Below are positions 46,464 to 54,994 of a stretch of DNA of 64,000 nt, one piece after another. Location: positions 443 to 64,442 of the forward strand of contig NZ_LMMT01000020.1 in the NCBI RefSeq assembly GCF_001422365.1, given 5' to 3'. Numbering within the stretch: the stretch's first letter is position 1; every line of letters begins with the position of its first letter. The translations under genes and the position numbers were made by a program. Origin of the DNA: Pseudorhodoferax sp. Leaf265 (GTDB taxonomy: Bacteria; Pseudomonadota; Gammaproteobacteria; Burkholderiales; Burkholderiaceae_C). The notes beneath the pieces were generated by a model that made no database searches, had not been told where the DNA came from, and saw only the letters and a program-made list of their open reading frames with translations.

Positions 46464-47267
46464 ATGTCGGTTCAGCAGCGCAATAACGTCCACATCACGG
46501 GCTCGGGCCCGGCAACGATGGTTTTTGCACATGGTTTTGGCTGCGACCAGAACATGTGGCGCCTCATGGAACCGGCGTACAAAGACCGCTTCCGCTGCGT
46601 TTTGTTCGACTTGGCAGGCAGTGGCAACTCCGATCTTGGAGCCTACGACGCCGAGAAATACGGTAGCTTGCAAGGGTATGCGGACGACTTGGTGGAGGTC
46701 ATCAAGGAGTTCTCTTGCGGCCCGGTGATCTTTGTCGGGCACTCCGTCAGCGGCATGATCGGCATGCTCGCCGACCTGAAGTTTCCAGGCCTCATCAGCG
46801 CGCACGCCATGATCTGCCCTTCACCGTGCTACATCAACGATGGAAGCTACTTCGGTGGGTTCAGCCGCGCTGACATCGACGGGTTGCTCGAGACGCTGGA
46901 GAGCAACTACTTGGGCTGGTCGAGCAGCATGGCGCCGGCCATCATGGGCGCGCCGTTGCAGCCGGAGCTTGGGGTGGAGCTGACCAACAGCTTCTGCCGC
47001 ACCGATCCCGACATCGCCAAGCACTTCGCCCGCGTGACGTTTCTGTCCGACCACCGCGCGGAGCTTCCCCGGCTGAAGACGCCCACCCTCATCGTGCAGT
47101 GCGACGACGACATCATCGCGCCGGTTTCGGCAGGCGAGTACATGCATTCGGTCCTTCCCGACAGCACTCTCACGGTCATCGCGAATCTGGGCCATTGCCC
47201 GCATTTGAGCGCACCCAGCGCCAGCACCGACGCCGTAGACGCATTTCTGGCCCGACAGGGTTTTTGA
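46464..47267 (+). CDS. RsbQ-like alpha/beta hydrolase
   Basis: 267 residues from ATG 46464, GGAG 5-6 bases upstream. Same fold and length as Bacillus RsbQ and plant KAI2/D14. Catalytic triad: Ser94 in VGHSVSGM, Asp in QCDDDIIAPV (about 213-217) and His244 in NLGHCPHLS. The N-terminal VHITGSGPATMVFAHGFGCDQ has the oxyanion-hole HGFG and the typical 'C-D-Q-x-M-W' of RsbQ. RsbQ-type hydrolases work with a PAS-domain partner and are thought to produce or sense its ligand. Here the next gene, overlapping by one base, is a PAS histidine kinase, so the pairing is kept but with a kinase instead of the RsbP phosphatase. Confidence 0.92.
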   Translation: MSVQQRNNVHITGSGPATMVFAHGFGCDQNMWRLMEPAYKDRFRCVLFDLAGSGNSDLGAYDAEKYGSLQGYADDLVEVIKEFSCGPVIFVGHSVSGMIGMLADLKFPGLISAHAMICPSPCYINDGSYFGGFSRADIDGLLETLESNYLGWSSSMAPAIMGAPLQPELGVELTNSFCRTDPDIAKHFARVTFLSDHRAELPRLKTPTLIVQCDDDIIAPVSAGEYMHSVLPDSTLTVIANLGHCPHLSAPSASTDAVDAFLARQGF

Positions 47268-48388
47268 TGGACACGGTGCCCGGCGACTCCGAGCACGACG
47301 AGCTGTTCCAAGCTGCGCCTTGCGGCCTTCTTCGTACCGACGAGCGGGGCACAGTGACCCGCGTCAACGACCGCTTCGCCGGGTGGGTGGGTTTCACCGC
47401 TGAAGAGCTCATAGGCAAGGTACGCCTGCAAGACCTCTTGACCGTCGGTGCGAGGATTTTTCATCAGACGCATTGGACGCCTCTGCTCCAAATGCAGGGC
47501 TCCGTCTCCGAGGTCAAGCTGGAAGTGCGGGACCGCGACGGGCACACCATGCCCATGGTGTTGAACGCCATTCGCAGCACTGCGGCCGGTGTCGTGCGAC
47601 ACGACATCGCCGCTTTCGTGGCGCACGACCGGCACAAGTACGAGCGCGAACTGATTGATGCGCGCAAGCGTACCGAAGCCCTGGTGTCCGAGGCGACCAA
47701 GCTCAAGGAGTTGGCCAACACACGGGCTGCCGTTGCAGAGCAGATGATGGGCATCGTCAGCCATGACCTGCGCAACCCCTTGGCCCTGATTCTGATGTCC
47801 ACAGAACTGCTTCGCCGCGGCAATCCTACGGAGAACCAAGTGAAGATCGCGGACCGGGTTGCCCGGGCCGTTGGGCACTCCAACAGGCTGATTGCTGACC
47901 TGCTGGACTTCACTGCGGCGCAGTTGGGCAAAGGGATCGCGATCAACAGGCAGGCCTGCAACATTCACGCCGTCATGGCCGTTTGCGTTGACGACCTGGC
48001 GCAAGCCTTTCCTAAGCAGCAACTGAGGCACGTGGCTCAGGGCAACGGCGACTGTTCGGCGGATGCGGTCAGGCTGAGCCAACTTGTTGGCAACCTGGTT
48101 GCCAACGCTGTGGCGTACGGCAGCGATGTCGAGCCAATCGCTGTTATTTCGGCTGTCGATTCCTCAGGGTTCTCGCTGTCAGTGACGAATTCTGGAGAGC
48201 CCATTCCTGAGGACATCCGCGACAGCCTGTTTCAGCCTCTTTCGCGTGGGACCACGGGGGGCGCTGCGCGCAGCATCGGCCTCGGCTTGTTCATCGTGAA
48301 CGAAATCGCGCGCGCGCATAGCGGCAAGGTAACCGTGCAGTCGGATGTTGCAGGTACCACCTTCACGGCTTACTTCCCTCTCTCTTAG
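47267..48388 (+). CDS. PAS-domain sensor histidine kinase
   Basis: 373 residues from ATG 47267; the start overlaps the stop of the hydrolase gene (TGATG), so translation is coupled. Cytoplasmic: no membrane helix. PAS domain at about 10-120 (LFQAAPCGLLRTDERGTV, 'RFAGWVGFTAEELIGK'), a coiled linker, HisKA with phospho-acceptor His166 in MGIVSHDLRNPLAL, and HATPase_c with N box 'QLVGNLVANAVAYG', G1 region 'NSGEPIPEDI' and G2 'SIGLGLFIVNEIARAH'. The likely partner is the response regulator encoded convergently at 48427-48897. Confidence 0.95.
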   Translation: MDTVPGDSEHDELFQAAPCGLLRTDERGTVTRVNDRFAGWVGFTAEELIGKVRLQDLLTVGARIFHQTHWTPLLQMQGSVSEVKLEVRDRDGHTMPMVLNAIRSTAAGVVRHDIAAFVAHDRHKYERELIDARKRTEALVSEATKLKELANTRAAVAEQMMGIVSHDLRNPLALILMSTELLRRGNPTENQVKIADRVARAVGHSNRLIADLLDFTAAQLGKGIAINRQACNIHAVMAVCVDDLAQAFPKQQLRHVAQGNGDCSADAVRLSQLVGNLVANAVAYGSDVEPIAVISAVDSSGFSLSVTNSGEPIPEDIRDSLFQPLSRGTTGGAARSIGLGLFIVNEIARAHSGKVTVQSDVAGTTFTAYFPLS

Positions 48389-48426
48389 GGCTGGAATTTG
48401 CCTGCATGATTGCTGGCAGCGTGTAG

Positions 48427-48897
48427 CTACAAGCGCGTTGGCTTGACCGACGGCGAAATGTTCAGCTGCGCCCAGAACTTCGTGAGTTTCTGAACAGTCG
48501 CATGGAACTGCTGCAGGCCGATGGGCTTGACGACGTAGGCATTGGCCCCGGACTCGTAGCCGCGGTCCATGTCCTGCGGCTCGGCCAATGAGGTCATCAT
48601 GACGACGGGCACCGCTTTCAGCGTCGCCTCGCTCCTCATGACCCTGAGCACCTCGTATCCATCGACCTTAGGCAGCCGCACATCGAGCAGAACCACAGAA
48701 GGATTCCCTTCGTCGCGTCTTTCGTGAAGTCCCTTGCGGCACAGGTAGTCCAGCGCCGCAACCCCGTCTCGGGCCACGACGACTTCGCCCAAAAACTCTG
48801 CATGGTCCAAGGCCAAGAGGATGAACTCCAGGTCATTGGGATCGTCTTCCACAACCAGGATCGGCTTGGGCCCGGGTGTGGCGATGGACAAGGACAT
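48427..48897 (-). CDS. single-domain response regulator
   Basis: 156 residues from ATG 48897; upstream in-frame sequence is not coding-like. Receiver domain of the Rcp1/CheY-like type: acidic pocket VVEDDPND (residues 16-22), phospho-acceptor Asp72 in VVLLDVRLPKVDGYEV, Thr/Ser switch in MMTSLAEP and Lys in AYVVKPIGLQQF. No output domain, so it signals by protein interaction. It faces the PAS kinase gene with 38 bp between stops. Confidence 0.93.
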   Translation of the reverse strand: MSLSIATPGPKPILVVEDDPNDLEFILLALDHAEFLGEVVVARDGVAALDYLCRKGLHERRDEGNPSVVLLDVRLPKVDGYEVLRVMRSEATLKAVPVVMMTSLAEPQDMDRGYESGANAYVVKPIGLQQFHATVQKLTKFWAQLNISPSVKPTRL

Positions 48898-49013
48898 GGC
48901 GCGAGTGTAGCTACGACATCTCGCCATCGCCCGACGGTTGATAGCCAGGAGTGACACTGCGCGAATGCTTGGCAACGAGCCCTCCGGGACGAGTTCGCCG
49001 GACGGTTACGACG

Positions 49014-49346
49014 ATGCACAAGCACGTACGACGCTTCGACGGGTCGATTGCTTTGACCGTCCTGGCGCTGTTGTTGCTCCTCAAGGAACAACTGCCTTAC
49101 GACTTGCGCTACGAGACGGACATCGGCACGAACAAAAAGTCGGTGAAGCACACCGTGGGGCACGTCGATCAGCGCTCTCACGTGTGCGACGTTCCCCGCT
49201 CGAACATGACCCTGCGGGAGATCTTGATCGAGTGCGTGATCCCCGCGCTGCCCGAGGGCTGGATGGTCACGATCTTCCCAGGCCGCGTCATCCTGTACAA
49301 AGAGCCCACTAGGTACAGGTACGGGCTTGAGGTCATCGCTCGCTGA
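49014..49346 (+). CDS. small membrane-anchored protein
   Basis: 110 residues from ATG 49014 (earlier in-frame start at 48951 less likely). One hydrophobic segment near the N-terminus (SIALTVLALLLLLKEQ, about 10-25), then a soluble domain with 'MTLREILIECVIPALPEGW' and VTIFPGRVILYKEPTRYRYG. It ends 3 bases before the Vsr gene and may be co-translated with it. Function unknown. Confidence 0.65.
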   Translation: MHKHVRRFDGSIALTVLALLLLLKEQLPYDLRYETDIGTNKKSVKHTVGHVDQRSHVCDVPRSNMTLREILIECVIPALPEGWMVTIFPGRVILYKEPTRYRYGLEVIAR

Positions 49347-49348
49347 GC

Positions 49349-49783
49349 ATGGACAGCCTCACGGTTCAGCAGCGCAGCGAGCGCATGGCGCTGGTCCGTG
49401 GCAAAGACACCACGCCCGAACTCCAGGTACGTCGGCTGCTGTGGAGCCTTGGATACCGCTACCGACTCCACGGCAAGGACCTGCCAGGGCGTCCCGACAT
49501 CGTCTTTCGAGGCCGCAGGCGCGTGATCTTCGTGCACGGCTGCATGTGGCATCAGCACGGATGCGGTGCCTACAAGCAGCCGAAGTCCAACGTTGAATTC
49601 TGGGCCGCCAAACTTGGCAAGAACGTCGAGCGGGACCAACGGCATCTGCAGGCGCTAGTCGATGCCGGTTGGAACGTCCTCGTCGTCTGGGAATGCGAGC
49701 TTCGCCATTTTCAAGATCTTGAGCGGCGCCTCGTAGAGTTCTTGGAACGTTCGCCGGGTGCAGGCGAGATCGCTTCACCCTAG
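49349..49783 (+). CDS. vsr: very short patch repair endonuclease Vsr
   Basis: 144 residues. Family blocks: SERMALVRGKDTTPELQVRR at the start, RLHGKDLPGRPDIVFRGRRR with the catalytic Asp, FVHGCMWHQHGCGAYKQPKS with the zinc-binding Cys/His, and FWAAKLGKNVERDQR. Vsr nicks next to T:G mismatches that arise by deamination of 5-methylcytosine and starts very short patch repair. No cytosine methyltransferase is encoded in the window. Confidence 0.95.
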   Translation: MDSLTVQQRSERMALVRGKDTTPELQVRRLLWSLGYRYRLHGKDLPGRPDIVFRGRRRVIFVHGCMWHQHGCGAYKQPKSNVEFWAAKLGKNVERDQRHLQALVDAGWNVLVVWECELRHFQDLERRLVEFLERSPGAGEIASP

Positions 49784-49829
49784 TTTCAACCCCGCCTCTG
49801 TAGCTTTTGAGGTCGCAGGTCACCACCCG

Positions 49830-50414
49830 ATGCTTGCCTGGTTTCATTCGGCTCCGGCCGGACTCGTTTCCCTGCTGACCGCGTTCATGGCGGCGTTCGT
49901 CGCACTCGCCGTCGTCGTCCTCACGCAATGGATCCTCAATCGAAGGCAGCGAGCGGAACTTCTGGCGAAGAAGCTTGAAGAGATTTACGTCCTTTTGAAC
50001 CAGGCCGCGAGCGACAACATCCAGCGGTACCAGGCCATCTTCGCCAAGCTTCGAAATGGCGCGGAAACGTCACCAGCAGGATTGGAACCTTCGGCGTACC
50101 ACCTCGACCTTCACAAAAAGATAGTCATGTACGTGCGCTTGTACTTTCCGCTCCTCGGTCCCGCGCATCAACACATGTTCCGCTGCAACAACCGAATCTC
50201 ATGGATCGTTCATCGTCTGGCAAGCGGTGAGCAGGTGGAGCAAAAAGACGTTCTTGAAGCCTTCGGTGCCTACGGCGACAGCCTGCGCAACCTGGAACAG
50301 GAAATCATCGACAACAAGTCTCTGCTAGTCGGCGATCGCGCGTGGCCACGTCGGTACAAAGTGGCCAACAACCACACACCCGTGCCCGACACGGCCGAGG
50401 GCTTGAACCCCTGA
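49830..50414 (+). CDS. membrane-anchored helical protein
   Basis: 194 residues from ATG 49830 (MLAWFHSAPAGLVSL). One strong membrane helix (about 10-34, AFMAAFVALAVVVLTQWIL), then a basic stretch RRQRAELLAKKL and a fully helical cytoplasmic domain of about 130 residues ('LDLHKKIVMYVRLYFPLLG', RISWIVHRLASGEQVEQKDV). Resembles small membrane proteins of unknown role often carried in accessory regions. Not recognised. Confidence 0.7.
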   Translation: MLAWFHSAPAGLVSLLTAFMAAFVALAVVVLTQWILNRRQRAELLAKKLEEIYVLLNQAASDNIQRYQAIFAKLRNGAETSPAGLEPSAYHLDLHKKIVMYVRLYFPLLGPAHQHMFRCNNRISWIVHRLASGEQVEQKDVLEAFGAYGDSLRNLEQEIIDNKSLLVGDRAWPRRYKVANNHTPVPDTAEGLNP

Positions 50415-50593
50415 ACGCGGCGCCGCGTTCGACCTTGCCGGGGTAAAGACGGCCCAGATGGCGACCGACGTGAGGGGTTGGTCCAGCGCGCTCAAGCCAC
50501 CGTCGGCGGCGCTTGCATCCTTCAAACTGTGGAAGGAATCCGGCCGGTTGTATCGCACACTCGGCGCCTTGTGCCTGCTGCCGAGAGCGCGTG

Positions 50594-51628
50594 ATGCTGG
50601 AAAATCTGACGGTCGAACAACTGCGTGGCATCTTGGAAGTGCGCCATGCGCGCGCTCAGGTGCTCGTGGAACGGGCCGTCGAGGGAGGGGCCCGCGCGAG
50701 AGCGCGTGTGCTGGAGCATTTTCCCCATGTCTTGCCCCTCGATAGCCCGTTCGGCGCGACCGAAGGTTCTCTGATCGATGTGCCCTCTCTGGAGATCTAC
50801 TCGGAGATTCGAGGACGGCAGAAGGCGCTCTATGGCGAGGACGACCGCGTCGAGGTAGCCGACTGCTTGGACGCCGCACGCCGGCTCCGCGCACGGTCGG
50901 TGGCCGCCATCGTGGAGCGACGCAACCTGATCGCCACGGCCGGCGGATCGGTCAGCATCGGCGGCCGCACCCTGGAACAACGGTACGCGATGGCGGGCAA
51001 GGTGTTGTGCCAAAGGGAGGCGTTTCGCACGCAACCGAGCGCAGCCGTTGGCTCCGCCTTCCTTGTCGCCCCCGACATCATCGCAACGGCTCATCACTGC
51101 CTCAACGCGGGCAATCTCGGGACACGCTGCGTGGTGTTCGACTTCGAAACGGGCGCCGACAGGATCGCTCCTACGACCTTCCGGACCGATCAGATGTATG
51201 GCTTGGGCCAGTACCTCGCGGGAGCGTTCGACGACGACGGGACGGACTGGGCGCTGGTGCGCCTTGATCGATCGGTCAACGATCGTTCGTTCCTCCAACT
51301 CGCGAGGAACTCGCGGCCCCCCGACCTCACCCCGCTTTACGTCATCGGGCATCCGTCAGGGCTGCCCAAGAAGATCGCGGGGAACGCGGAAATAAGGGAC
51401 AACACGCCTCCCACGCATTTCGTGGCCAACCTGGACACGTACGGAGGAAACTCTGGATCTCCCGTCTTCAACGCCCTGACCCACGAGGTCGAAGGCATCC
51501 TCGCGCGCGGCGACGCGGACTTTGTTCCGCTTGGAGACTGCTATGCGTCCTTGATCTGCCCTCTCAGTGGTTGCAGCGGGGAAGACTGCGTGCGAATCGC
51601 CCCCGTCGCCGAGTTTCTTGCCAGCTAG
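50594..51628 (+). CDS. trypsin-like serine peptidase next to PAD
   Basis: 344 residues from ATG 50594 (a GTG three bases before is equivalent). Residues 1-125 are a helical, Arg/Glu-rich N-terminal region (LRGILEVRHARAQVLVERAV) without a signal peptide. The protease domain has GSAFLVAPDIIATAHHCLN (catalytic His about 176), GTDWALVRLDRS (Asp) and 'TYGGNSGSPVFNALTHEVEG' (Ser about 294 in GNSGSP). The last 40 residues contain six cysteines. Stops 28 bp before the PAD gene on the same strand. Confidence 0.9.
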   Translation: MLENLTVEQLRGILEVRHARAQVLVERAVEGGARARARVLEHFPHVLPLDSPFGATEGSLIDVPSLEIYSEIRGRQKALYGEDDRVEVADCLDAARRLRARSVAAIVERRNLIATAGGSVSIGGRTLEQRYAMAGKVLCQREAFRTQPSAAVGSAFLVAPDIIATAHHCLNAGNLGTRCVVFDFETGADRIAPTTFRTDQMYGLGQYLAGAFDDDGTDWALVRLDRSVNDRSFLQLARNSRPPDLTPLYVIGHPSGLPKKIAGNAEIRDNTPPTHFVANLDTYGGNSGSPVFNALTHEVEGILARGDADFVPLGDCYASLICPLSGCSGEDCVRIAPVAEFLAS

Positions 51629-51656
51629 CCGCTTCGGAATCATCGAAAGGAACCTC

Positions 51657-53615
51657 ATGCACATGGTCACCATCGCGCCCATCGAAGGCGCCACCCGTGA
51701 AATCCGTCTCGGCGTCCAGCGCGGCACCGTGACGCTTCGGTCCAGCGACGGCCTGCAGGTCGCCGGCTGGGATGCGGTGACCGGGAGCCTGTTGACGCTG
51801 CGACAGGACGAGCCGTTGGCCGTGTCGAAGCTGTTCGATTCGACCATCCTGCTCCAAACGCCAACCGGTGAAAAGGGGCTTTTCAACGTCCATCTTGAAC
51901 TGCGCGTCGACGAGCCCGAACGCTTGGACATCGGCGTGCTGGTCGCCCACGTGCACCTCGACTGCGATGCGGACCGCGACGGCGCCGTAGGGCTGAACGA
52001 AGAAGGAAAAGCCAATTGGATTTGGGGCGAGAACGGTCGCGGTGCAATGGTGCTGGTGGACAACGACCGCGACGTCACCTCCGAGACGCTGGATGAAAGG
52101 GAGCCGATCGTGGTCCGCCCCCTTGGCGTCGACGCACTGCCCCCCGGCGTGAGCCTGAGGCTTTCCACTGCTCCCGAAGCGGCACTGAACATGTCGCTGC
52201 TTCGATGGAGAGGCGATACCTACGAGAAGGTGATCGGCCGGCTGCCCGGCGAAGCACCTCAACAACTCGTCACCGCCGCGACCGTACACCCAAGCGGAGA
52301 GACCCTCTATCTCGCGGCCCATGCGTACCCGGGCCCCTACTTCGAGGGACTTGTCATCTTCAATCTCGAGTTGGTGCAAGAGGTCGGGGCCGCGGAGCGC
52401 GTGATCGCGGCCGATCGTGTCATGCTGCGCGTCGCGCCATGGATCATGACGCCGAACACCCAGCCGGCCGTAAAGATCTACACCACGCGCGTCGCGCACG
52501 GCAAGAACAACAACGCCGAGTTCCTGGCCGGATTGAAAGCGGCGGTCGAGGCCGAAAAGCTGACCCTCGAGATCATCGAAGCGGGAGATCATCGAGACGA
52601 TCGGTGGATCCAAGACGAGATCGAAATCGGCTACTCGCAAACCCATCGCGGGACCATTCCCGTCGTCTTCGACAGCCCCCGCGATCGGGGTTTGGACTCG
52701 TACCCGGAAGCCAAGATGCTTGGCGCGGACTTCGGCCATTTCGTGGTCGGCGGTGGCGTGCCCGGCTCTCTCGATTCGTTCGGAAACCTTGAGGTATCCC
52801 CGCCGGTCACCGTCGGTGGGAAAAACTATCCACTTGGCAGGGTGATCGTCGGAGGCCGACGAGACAACGATTTGGCGCACGACTCACGTCAGATGATGGC
52901 CGAGGTACGGCAGTTCCTTTACTCGCAAAGGGTTCAGTTCCCGTTCGAGCTGTACACGGACTGGCTGGCCGTCGCTCACGTCGACGAGATCGTCTGCTTC
53001 GTACCCGACGAAGCGGCCCCGAAAGGGTTTCGCTGCTTGCTTGCAAGCCCGGCAAAAACCAAGGCGGTGCTGCTGGACCTGCACCACGGCGGGCACGGAG
53101 ACGCCATCCTGTTCGAGGGCAAAACACGCGATGGCGCGGACGCGCAATGCACCGTCACCGAAATGCTCGATGACGCGCCGTTTTGGAAGGCCAACGAGCA
53201 CTACCAGACCGTGATGGACGAGAACCGCGTCATTCTTGAACGCGAACTTGGTCTTGTCTCGGCGGACTTCGTGCAGATTCCCGTGGCGTTTCGATCGGCG
53301 GCGCGTCCGGACGGATCGCTCAGACGGACCTTGGCGTACTTCCCGGATATGGTCAACCACTTGGTGGTGGGTACCACCAGCATCGTGCCAAAACCCTACG
53401 GGCCGGTGGTGGACGGCGAATGCGCTTTCGAGAAAGCATTCAAGAGCGCGTTGCCTGGCCGACGCGTGGTGTTCATCGACGACTGGTACTCGTACCACGA
53501 GATGTCGGGTGAAGTGCACTGCGGCACCAACGCGTTGCGCCGACCGTTCTCGGCTTCGAAATGGTGGAGCGTCAAACCCGAGGGCGGTTACGACATCAAG
53601 GAGTTGAAGTTCTAA
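51657..53615 (+). CDS. protein-arginine deiminase (PAD)
   Basis: 652 residues from ATG 51657, AAGGA 6 bases upstream. Converts peptidyl-arginine to citrulline, Ca2+-dependent in animals. The match to vertebrate PADs spans the middle and catalytic domains: DADRDGAVG and 'WIWGENGRGAMVLVDNDRD' (about 104-140; Ca-site region in human PADs), APWIMTPN (about 261-268), DDRWIQDEIEIGY, VVFDSPRDRGL, 'LDSFGNLEVSPPVTVGGK' and GEVHCGTNALRRPF. All catalytic residues of PAD4 (Asp350, His471, Asp473, Cys645) have counterparts: Asp315, His441, Asp443 and Cys622. No signal peptide seen. The N-terminal 100 residues are less similar to the animal PAD_N domain. The upstream protease gene is 28 bp away. Confidence 0.97.
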   Translation: MHMVTIAPIEGATREIRLGVQRGTVTLRSSDGLQVAGWDAVTGSLLTLRQDEPLAVSKLFDSTILLQTPTGEKGLFNVHLELRVDEPERLDIGVLVAHVHLDCDADRDGAVGLNEEGKANWIWGENGRGAMVLVDNDRDVTSETLDEREPIVVRPLGVDALPPGVSLRLSTAPEAALNMSLLRWRGDTYEKVIGRLPGEAPQQLVTAATVHPSGETLYLAAHAYPGPYFEGLVIFNLELVQEVGAAERVIAADRVMLRVAPWIMTPNTQPAVKIYTTRVAHGKNNNAEFLAGLKAAVEAEKLTLEIIEAGDHRDDRWIQDEIEIGYSQTHRGTIPVVFDSPRDRGLDSYPEAKMLGADFGHFVVGGGVPGSLDSFGNLEVSPPVTVGGKNYPLGRVIVGGRRDNDLAHDSRQMMAEVRQFLYSQRVQFPFELYTDWLAVAHVDEIVCFVPDEAAPKGFRCLLASPAKTKAVLLDLHHGGHGDAILFEGKTRDGADAQCTVTEMLDDAPFWKANEHYQTVMDENRVILERELGLVSADFVQIPVAFRSAARPDGSLRRTLAYFPDMVNHLVVGTTSIVPKPYGPVVDGECAFEKAFKSALPGRRVVFIDDWYSYHEMSGEVHCGTNALRRPFSASKWWSVKPEGGYDIKELKF

Positions 53616-54038
53616 CGATCCGGACCGCGCGCAATACGGTTCGCCGAATCAGGCTCTCCGATCGTGGTTTGAAAATCGGACGGATCTCGCGGTTGTGGAG
53701 CCGAACCCACGTCGCCATGCTTGCGGCTCCCCGGTGCGGCAAGCCTCTTGGGCGTGCGGTGCAACGGGACCCCGCATCGCCAGCTGCTGGCCCTACAGGC
53801 TCAAGACAGCACGCCATCCAAGCCAGACGGATTCACGAGCGCGCGGGATGCGGCCCCGCTTAGATGGCCGTGCCTTTGGCGCTGGGCCCGCTCGGTGTTC
53901 GCCCGACGGCAACACGCGGGCGTTGAGAGCTGCACCTTGTGCGCCCGTGGCGAACGATCGCCGCATCCCCAATCCTAAGGATGCCGTGTCCGAAGTCGGC
54001 TGATACGTTATGGCCACATGGAACAACAAAGGGCATCT
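53616..54038. other. 423-bp region without a supported gene
   Basis: No frame with coding character and no RNA gene seen. AAAGGGC at its right end is the ribosome binding site of the lipoprotein gene. Confidence 0.4.
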
Positions 54039-54986
54039 ATGCATCGACTCGCACGAGCAGGCATCTCGCTGGTTGCTGGCTCTGTTCTCGTCAGCAGCAT
54101 GCAGGGCTGCGTCACCACATCCGTTCGAAATTTCGCGCCAGACGAACTCAGTGGTCAGGGCAAGGGCACCGTCATGCTCTATCTGCACCACGCAGCAGTG
54201 GTTCCGAAAGACGAGCAATACCTTAAAGCCGCAACGCTCCAGGCGTTCCCCAAGCTTAAGGATGCCTTGGACGGTTGCAAGCCCACAGGTGCGAGCATCC
54301 AATCGCTGGCGGCGGTGATCGTTCCCGTCGTGGGCAAGTTGCTGTTTGATCTCTACGTGGACAAGCAGGCTCGCGATTTGGAGGCTCTGAAGGAGTCGTC
54401 TGAAAAGTCCTACCACGCCCGCGCCGTCCTTCGGGCGGACGGGTTGTCGGCCGCCGTAAGTGGCGGCCACTGCTTCGTCGTCACCCGCACCACAGACGAC
54501 GATGCCGTTCCACAGTTCGTCGCGGTACTCGCACTGAGCCGGGCGCCAAAGGAGCTTGTCCCTGGCCAAACCGTCGAAGCGTTCACGTTCCGCCCAACGT
54601 ATGCCGCAGCACGGTCGGCCGTCGCCGTGACGCGGAAGGCCGACAAACCGAAGATCTCGACGTCGTTCGCGGTGTCGGTGCGCGCCATCGGCATCCAGGA
54701 CAACAAGCTGCCTGCGTTCGCACAGGTTGGCGAAGCGGCCGTCACGGTGCCCGGCATGGTTCTGAGCAATGCCATTCGTCCGGACAACGTGGGCTGTACG
54801 AAAGAATGCCCTGCCTCGGACCCCATCCCGTTGGTGCCCGGCACCGGAACGTTGGCGGTCGGCATCGGCGTGACGGAAAAAGGAGAAACTGGAATCGACT
54901 TCGACGCCGCGACGAGCGAACTGAGCGCCATCAAAGCAGCGATCGGCCCGATGATCAGCGAAGTCCTCAAAGAAAAGCTCAAGTAG
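54039..54986 (+). CDS. lipoprotein paired with a protease
   Basis: 315 residues from ATG 54039, selected because AAAGGGC lies 5 bases upstream and the signal peptide MHRLARAGISLVAGSVLVSS starts there; an ATG at 54018 is also in frame. Lipobox MQGC gives a lipidated cysteine at about residue 24. The mature protein is mixed alpha/beta with 'TVMLYLHHAAVVPKDEQYL', LVPGQTVEAFTFRPTYAA and an amphipathic end 'ISEVLKEKLK'. The gene ends 8 bp before a trypsin-like protease gene. Family not recognised. Confidence 0.78.
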   Translation: MHRLARAGISLVAGSVLVSSMQGCVTTSVRNFAPDELSGQGKGTVMLYLHHAAVVPKDEQYLKAATLQAFPKLKDALDGCKPTGASIQSLAAVIVPVVGKLLFDLYVDKQARDLEALKESSEKSYHARAVLRADGLSAAVSGGHCFVVTRTTDDDAVPQFVAVLALSRAPKELVPGQTVEAFTFRPTYAAARSAVAVTRKADKPKISTSFAVSVRAIGIQDNKLPAFAQVGEAAVTVPGMVLSNAIRPDNVGCTKECPASDPIPLVPGTGTLAVGIGVTEKGETGIDFDAATSELSAIKAAIGPMISEVLKEKLK

Positions 54987-54994
54987 GCCCAAAC

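Noticed and set aside
51564-52880. 438-codon minus-strand frame opposite the PAD gene
   Set aside because: Antisense shadow; the plus strand encodes an unambiguous PAD.
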